Assembly: GCF_036421915.1 (NCBI RefSeq)
Contig: NZ_JAZGOM010000011.1
Length of the DNA: 64,000 bases
From: Georgenia_A wangjunii
Lineage (GTDB): Bacteria > Actinomycetota > Actinomycetes > Actinomycetales > Actinomycetaceae
Reading direction: 5' to 3' (one strand)
The position numbers and the translations under genes were made by a program. This document shows, piece after piece, positions 62,044 to 64,000 of this stretch. The notes beneath the pieces were generated by a model. The model was not told where the DNA came from and made no database searches. It worked only from the letters and a program-made list of their open reading frames with translations. Every line of letters begins with the position of its first letter. The stretch's first letter is position 1.

Positions 62044-62930
62044 CGGCCGGCCCCGCCGGACCGCTCGGCGCGCGCGCGGGGGCGCGGCGTGAGAGCGGCG
62101 GCAGCGATCCGCGCCTTGACGGGGCCAGGCACCCGGACCCGGGTCCGGGTGAGCTCGGTCGCGGGCGTGTCGCGCAGCCGGCGGGCGAGCTCGGCGAAGA
62201 GCCCGTGAGCCACGCGCACGGCGCGCGCGCTCGTGGGCGGCAGGGCCTCCATCCCCGTGGCGGCGAGGACGAGGTCGGCGTCGATGTCCGCGAGGATGCG
62301 CTCCTTGTCCGCCTCGGTGAAGGCCCGCAGGTCCACCCCGGGGAAGTAGCTGCGGCCCAGGCGCTCGCCGTCGTCGGCGAGGTCACGAAGGAAGTTGATC
62401 TTCTGGAACGCGGCCCCCAGTGCCTGGGCGGACGGCGCGAGCTGGGCGTACCGCTCCTCGCGCCGGAAGGCCGGTTCGCCGGAGAGGAACACCCGCAGGC
62501 TCATGAGGCCGACCACCTCGGCGGAACCGTAGACGTAGGTCGCGAAGCTCTCGGCGTCGTGGTCCGCGCGGTCGAGGTCCATGCGCATCGAGGCGAAGAA
62601 GGGGGTGAAGAGATCGGCGCCGATGCCGACCTGCCGGGCGGTGAGGGCGAACGCGTGGACGAGGACGTTCGTGCTGTAGCCCGTTGCCACCGCGCTGACG
62701 ACGTCCTCCTCGAGCAGGTCGAGGGCGCGCCGGCGGTCGCCCCCGGCCTCGGCGGCGGCCCCGTCGACCACCTCGTCGGCGAGGCGGACGAGGCCGTAGA
62801 CGTTGCGGATGTGGGTGCGCTGGACGGTGGGGAGGGTCCGCGTCGCGAGGCCGAAGCTCGTCGAGTACGCCCGCACGACGGCGTCCGCGCAGCGTTGCGC
62901 GAGCGCGTCGTAGATGCCGAGCCGGGTCAT
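62040..62930 (-). CDS. crtB: Phytoene synthase
   Basis: A 296-residue enzyme that condenses two geranylgeranyl diphosphate molecules into phytoene. Substrate motifs are RLADEVVDG (D-x3-D) and INFLRDLADDGERLGRSYFP (second D-x3-D), with YSTSF near the N-terminus. ATG 62930 is preferred, with GAGGA 7 bases upstream; a GTG lies one codon earlier. It is the first gene of the crt operon seen here; no crtE (geranylgeranyl diphosphate synthase) lies in the window. Confidence 0.95.
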   Translation of the reverse strand: MTRLGIYDALAQRCADAVVRAYSTSFGLATRTLPTVQRTHIRNVYGLVRLADEVVDGAAAEAGGDRRRALDLLEEDVVSAVATGYSTNVLVHAFALTARQVGIGADLFTPFFASMRMDLDRADHDAESFATYVYGSAEVVGLMSLRVFLSGEPAFRREERYAQLAPSAQALGAAFQKINFLRDLADDGERLGRSYFPGVDLRAFTEADKERILADIDADLVLAATGMEALPPTSARAVRVAHGLFAELARRLRDTPATELTRTRVRVPGPVKARIAAAALTPRPRARAERSGGAGR

Positions 62931-63003
62931 CACCGCGTCCTCGGGCGGCCCGGCCCCGGGCACCGGTGCGCCCGTGCGCGGGCCGTGGCGACTTCGGAGA
63001 TAC

Positions 63004-63019
63004 TCACCGTGCTGAGTGT
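63004..63019. promoter_or_regulatory. ACTCA-N6-TGAGT inverted repeat in the crtB divergent region
   Basis: A 5-bp perfect inverted repeat with 6-base spacer (plus-strand ACTCACCGTGCTGAGT) lies about 75 bases before crtB and about 60 before the GT2 start, at a place that could control both. It is short, so it could be chance. Confidence 0.3.
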
Positions 63020-63077
63020 AGAGATCGGACGCCCGGGCGCTACCGGCGCGGCGGGCGGGACGTCACGGGGGAGGGCT

Positions 63078-63803
63078 GTGCTCACACTGTCGGTCGTCAT
63101 CCCCGTCCGGGACGACGCGGTGGCGCTGGAGCGGTGCCTGCGCGCCCTCGGCGCCCAGGGCCATGCCCCGCTCGAGGTCGTCGTCGTCGACAACGCGTCG
63201 ACCGACGGCAGCGCCGCCGTCGCCCTCCGGTACGGGGCGCGCGTCGTCCCCGAGCCGCGCGTGGGGATCCCCGCGGCCGCCGCCACCGGCTACGACGCCG
63301 CCCGCGGGGACGTCATCGTGCGCTGCGACGCGGACTCCGTCCCGCCGTCGGACTGGCTGTGGCGTATCCACCGCACCTTCACCGCCGAGCCCGGCCTGGT
63401 GGCGCTCACGGGGACCGGCACCTTCTACGACCTGCCGCCGCTGCGGTCGCGCGTGCTCACCGCGCTCTACCTGGGTTCTTTCTACGCCGCGACCCATCTC
63501 GCGCTCGGGCACACCCCGCTGTGGGGGTCGAACATGGCGTTGCGCGCCTCCTGCTGGTGGCGGGTCCGCGACGCCGTGCACCGCGACGACCCCGAGCTCC
63601 ACGACGACATCGACCTCGCCTTCCAGCTCGCGCCGCACGACCGTGCGCGCTACGACCGGACGTTGAGCGTCGGGGTGTCCGCCCGTTCGCTCGACCTCCG
63701 GGCCATGCCCCGCCGCTTCCGGCGAGCCGGGCGCACCCTCGCGCTCAACTGGCGCACCGCGCCCCCGTGGGAGCGGTGGGCCAGACGATGGCGGCCGGCG
63801 TGA
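63078..63803 (+). CDS. GT2-family glycosyltransferase
   Basis: A 241-residue inverting glycosyltransferase with a GT-A fold: LSVVIPVRDD, EVVVVDNASTDGS, and CDADSVPPSDW containing the metal-binding D-x-D. DDIDLAF near residue 180 is the catalytic E/D-D region. No membrane helix is obvious. GTG 63078 has GGAGG three bases upstream; a longer in-frame start at 63009 overlaps the possible operator. Its position next to the crt operon suggests carotenoid glycosylation, but wall-glycan roles are equally possible. Confidence 0.85.
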   Translation: MLTLSVVIPVRDDAVALERCLRALGAQGHAPLEVVVVDNASTDGSAAVALRYGARVVPEPRVGIPAAAATGYDAARGDVIVRCDADSVPPSDWLWRIHRTFTAEPGLVALTGTGTFYDLPPLRSRVLTALYLGSFYAATHLALGHTPLWGSNMALRASCWWRVRDAVHRDDPELHDDIDLAFQLAPHDRARYDRTLSVGVSARSLDLRAMPRRFRRAGRTLALNWRTAPPWERWARRWRPA

Positions 63804-64000
63804 CCCGGCCGTTCGCCCTCGCCGCCGACGGCGCGCGGCTCGTCGGGGTCGGCAGCGTCGTCGTCGCGCTCATCAGCTTCGACGGGATCGCCGTGGCCGT
63901 CTTCGCGCTCGTCCTCCTCGGCCTCGTGCTCGCCCGCGTCATCTCCCTGACGCCGGGCCTCGACCTCGCCGTCGGCGCGAGTGTCCTCGTGGCCGGCTGG
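63788..64000 (+). CDS. Membrane protein, 3' end outside the window
   Basis: From ATG 63788 (overlapping the GT2 gene by 16 bases; GTG 63800 is an alternative start with a GTGA overlap) the frame is open to the last base. The 71 visible residues hold two or three helices (VGVGSVVVALISFDGIAVAVFALVLLG, LDLAVGASVLVAGW). Family unknown. It is probably cotranscribed with the GT2 gene. Confidence 0.7.
   Translation, partial: MAAGVTRPFALAADGARLVGVGSVVVALISFDGIAVAVFALVLLGLVLARVISLTPGLDLAVGASVLVAGW

Overview
The window is high-GC (roughly 73-75%) bacterial chromosome, gene-dense, with GTGA/ATGA gene overlaps, GTG starts, a WhiB regulator and a Rv3660c/Rv3659c-type tad pilus cluster. All of this points to an actinomycete. 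The C50-carotenoid operon, the LPxTG/LAxTG surface proteins and the gene order suggest a Micrococcales member near Cellulomonadaceae/Georgenia; that placement is inference. I see no insertion sequence, prophage, CRISPR array or rRNA operon.

Layout. 1-7.8 kb: the 3' part of a giant secreted protein built from Fn3, malectin-like and sugar-dehydrogenase-type propeller modules. 8.1-9.5 kb: a GT4 glycosyltransferase and tRNA-Pro(CGG). 9.6-18.9 kb: a conserved actinobacterial block of metallophosphoesterase, bifunctional PBP, WhiB regulator, DUF4177 protein, RidA, Crp-family regulator, endonuclease III, alpha/beta hydrolase and acetyl-CoA synthetase. From my memory of that genome, the order resembles the M. 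tuberculosis Rv3649-Rv3683 region. 19.1-22.2 kb: two paralogous membrane proteins and a HAD phosphatase. 22.4-27.4 kb: the tad-like pilus cluster (ssd, tadA, tadB-like, tadC-like, DUF4244/Flp-like, two TadE-like proteins), then a convergent MrfA/YprA-type helicase whose DEAH-box Asp is Ala. 30.2-37.7 kb: a lamin-tail surface protein, the proton-pumping pyrophosphatase and a 5'-nucleotidase-type surface protein. 37.9-44.2 kb: phosphatase, NAD(P)HX dehydratase, methyltransferase, SDR, DUF2071 and FUSC proteins. 44.4-52.8 kb: topA, two tiny membrane proteins, an oxidoreductase, tmk, holB, a secreted peptidase-like lipoprotein and tRNA-Thr(CGU). 53.1-58.3 kb: a 1,741-residue ThuA/glucose-dehydrogenase/PKD/CBM6 protein with a collagen-like stalk and an LPRTG anchor. 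58.7-62.9 kb: the crtB-crtI-crtYe-crtYf-crtEb operon, predicted to turn geranylgeranyl diphosphate into a cyclic C50 carotenoid. 63.1 kb to the end: a divergent GT2 gene and a truncated membrane-protein gene.

Functional themes are cell-surface display (three propeller-containing multidomain proteins, three sorting signals LARTG, LPATG and LPRTG), tad pili, peptidoglycan synthesis, replication/topology (topA, tmk, holB) and membrane pigment. The less expected signals are: (i) six genes with a TANNNT hexamer exactly 6 nt before the start codon, indicating leaderless transcripts; (ii) two 19-bp palindromes 50 bp apart before the SDR gene; (iii) a shared CACAG-pair element before both parts of the tad cluster; (iv) a possible stop-codon readthrough that would add a membrane anchor to the DUF2071 protein; (v) two enzymes with a replaced key residue; and (vi) an AT-richer 18-bp perfect palindrome after holB. 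None has been tested by search or experiment here.
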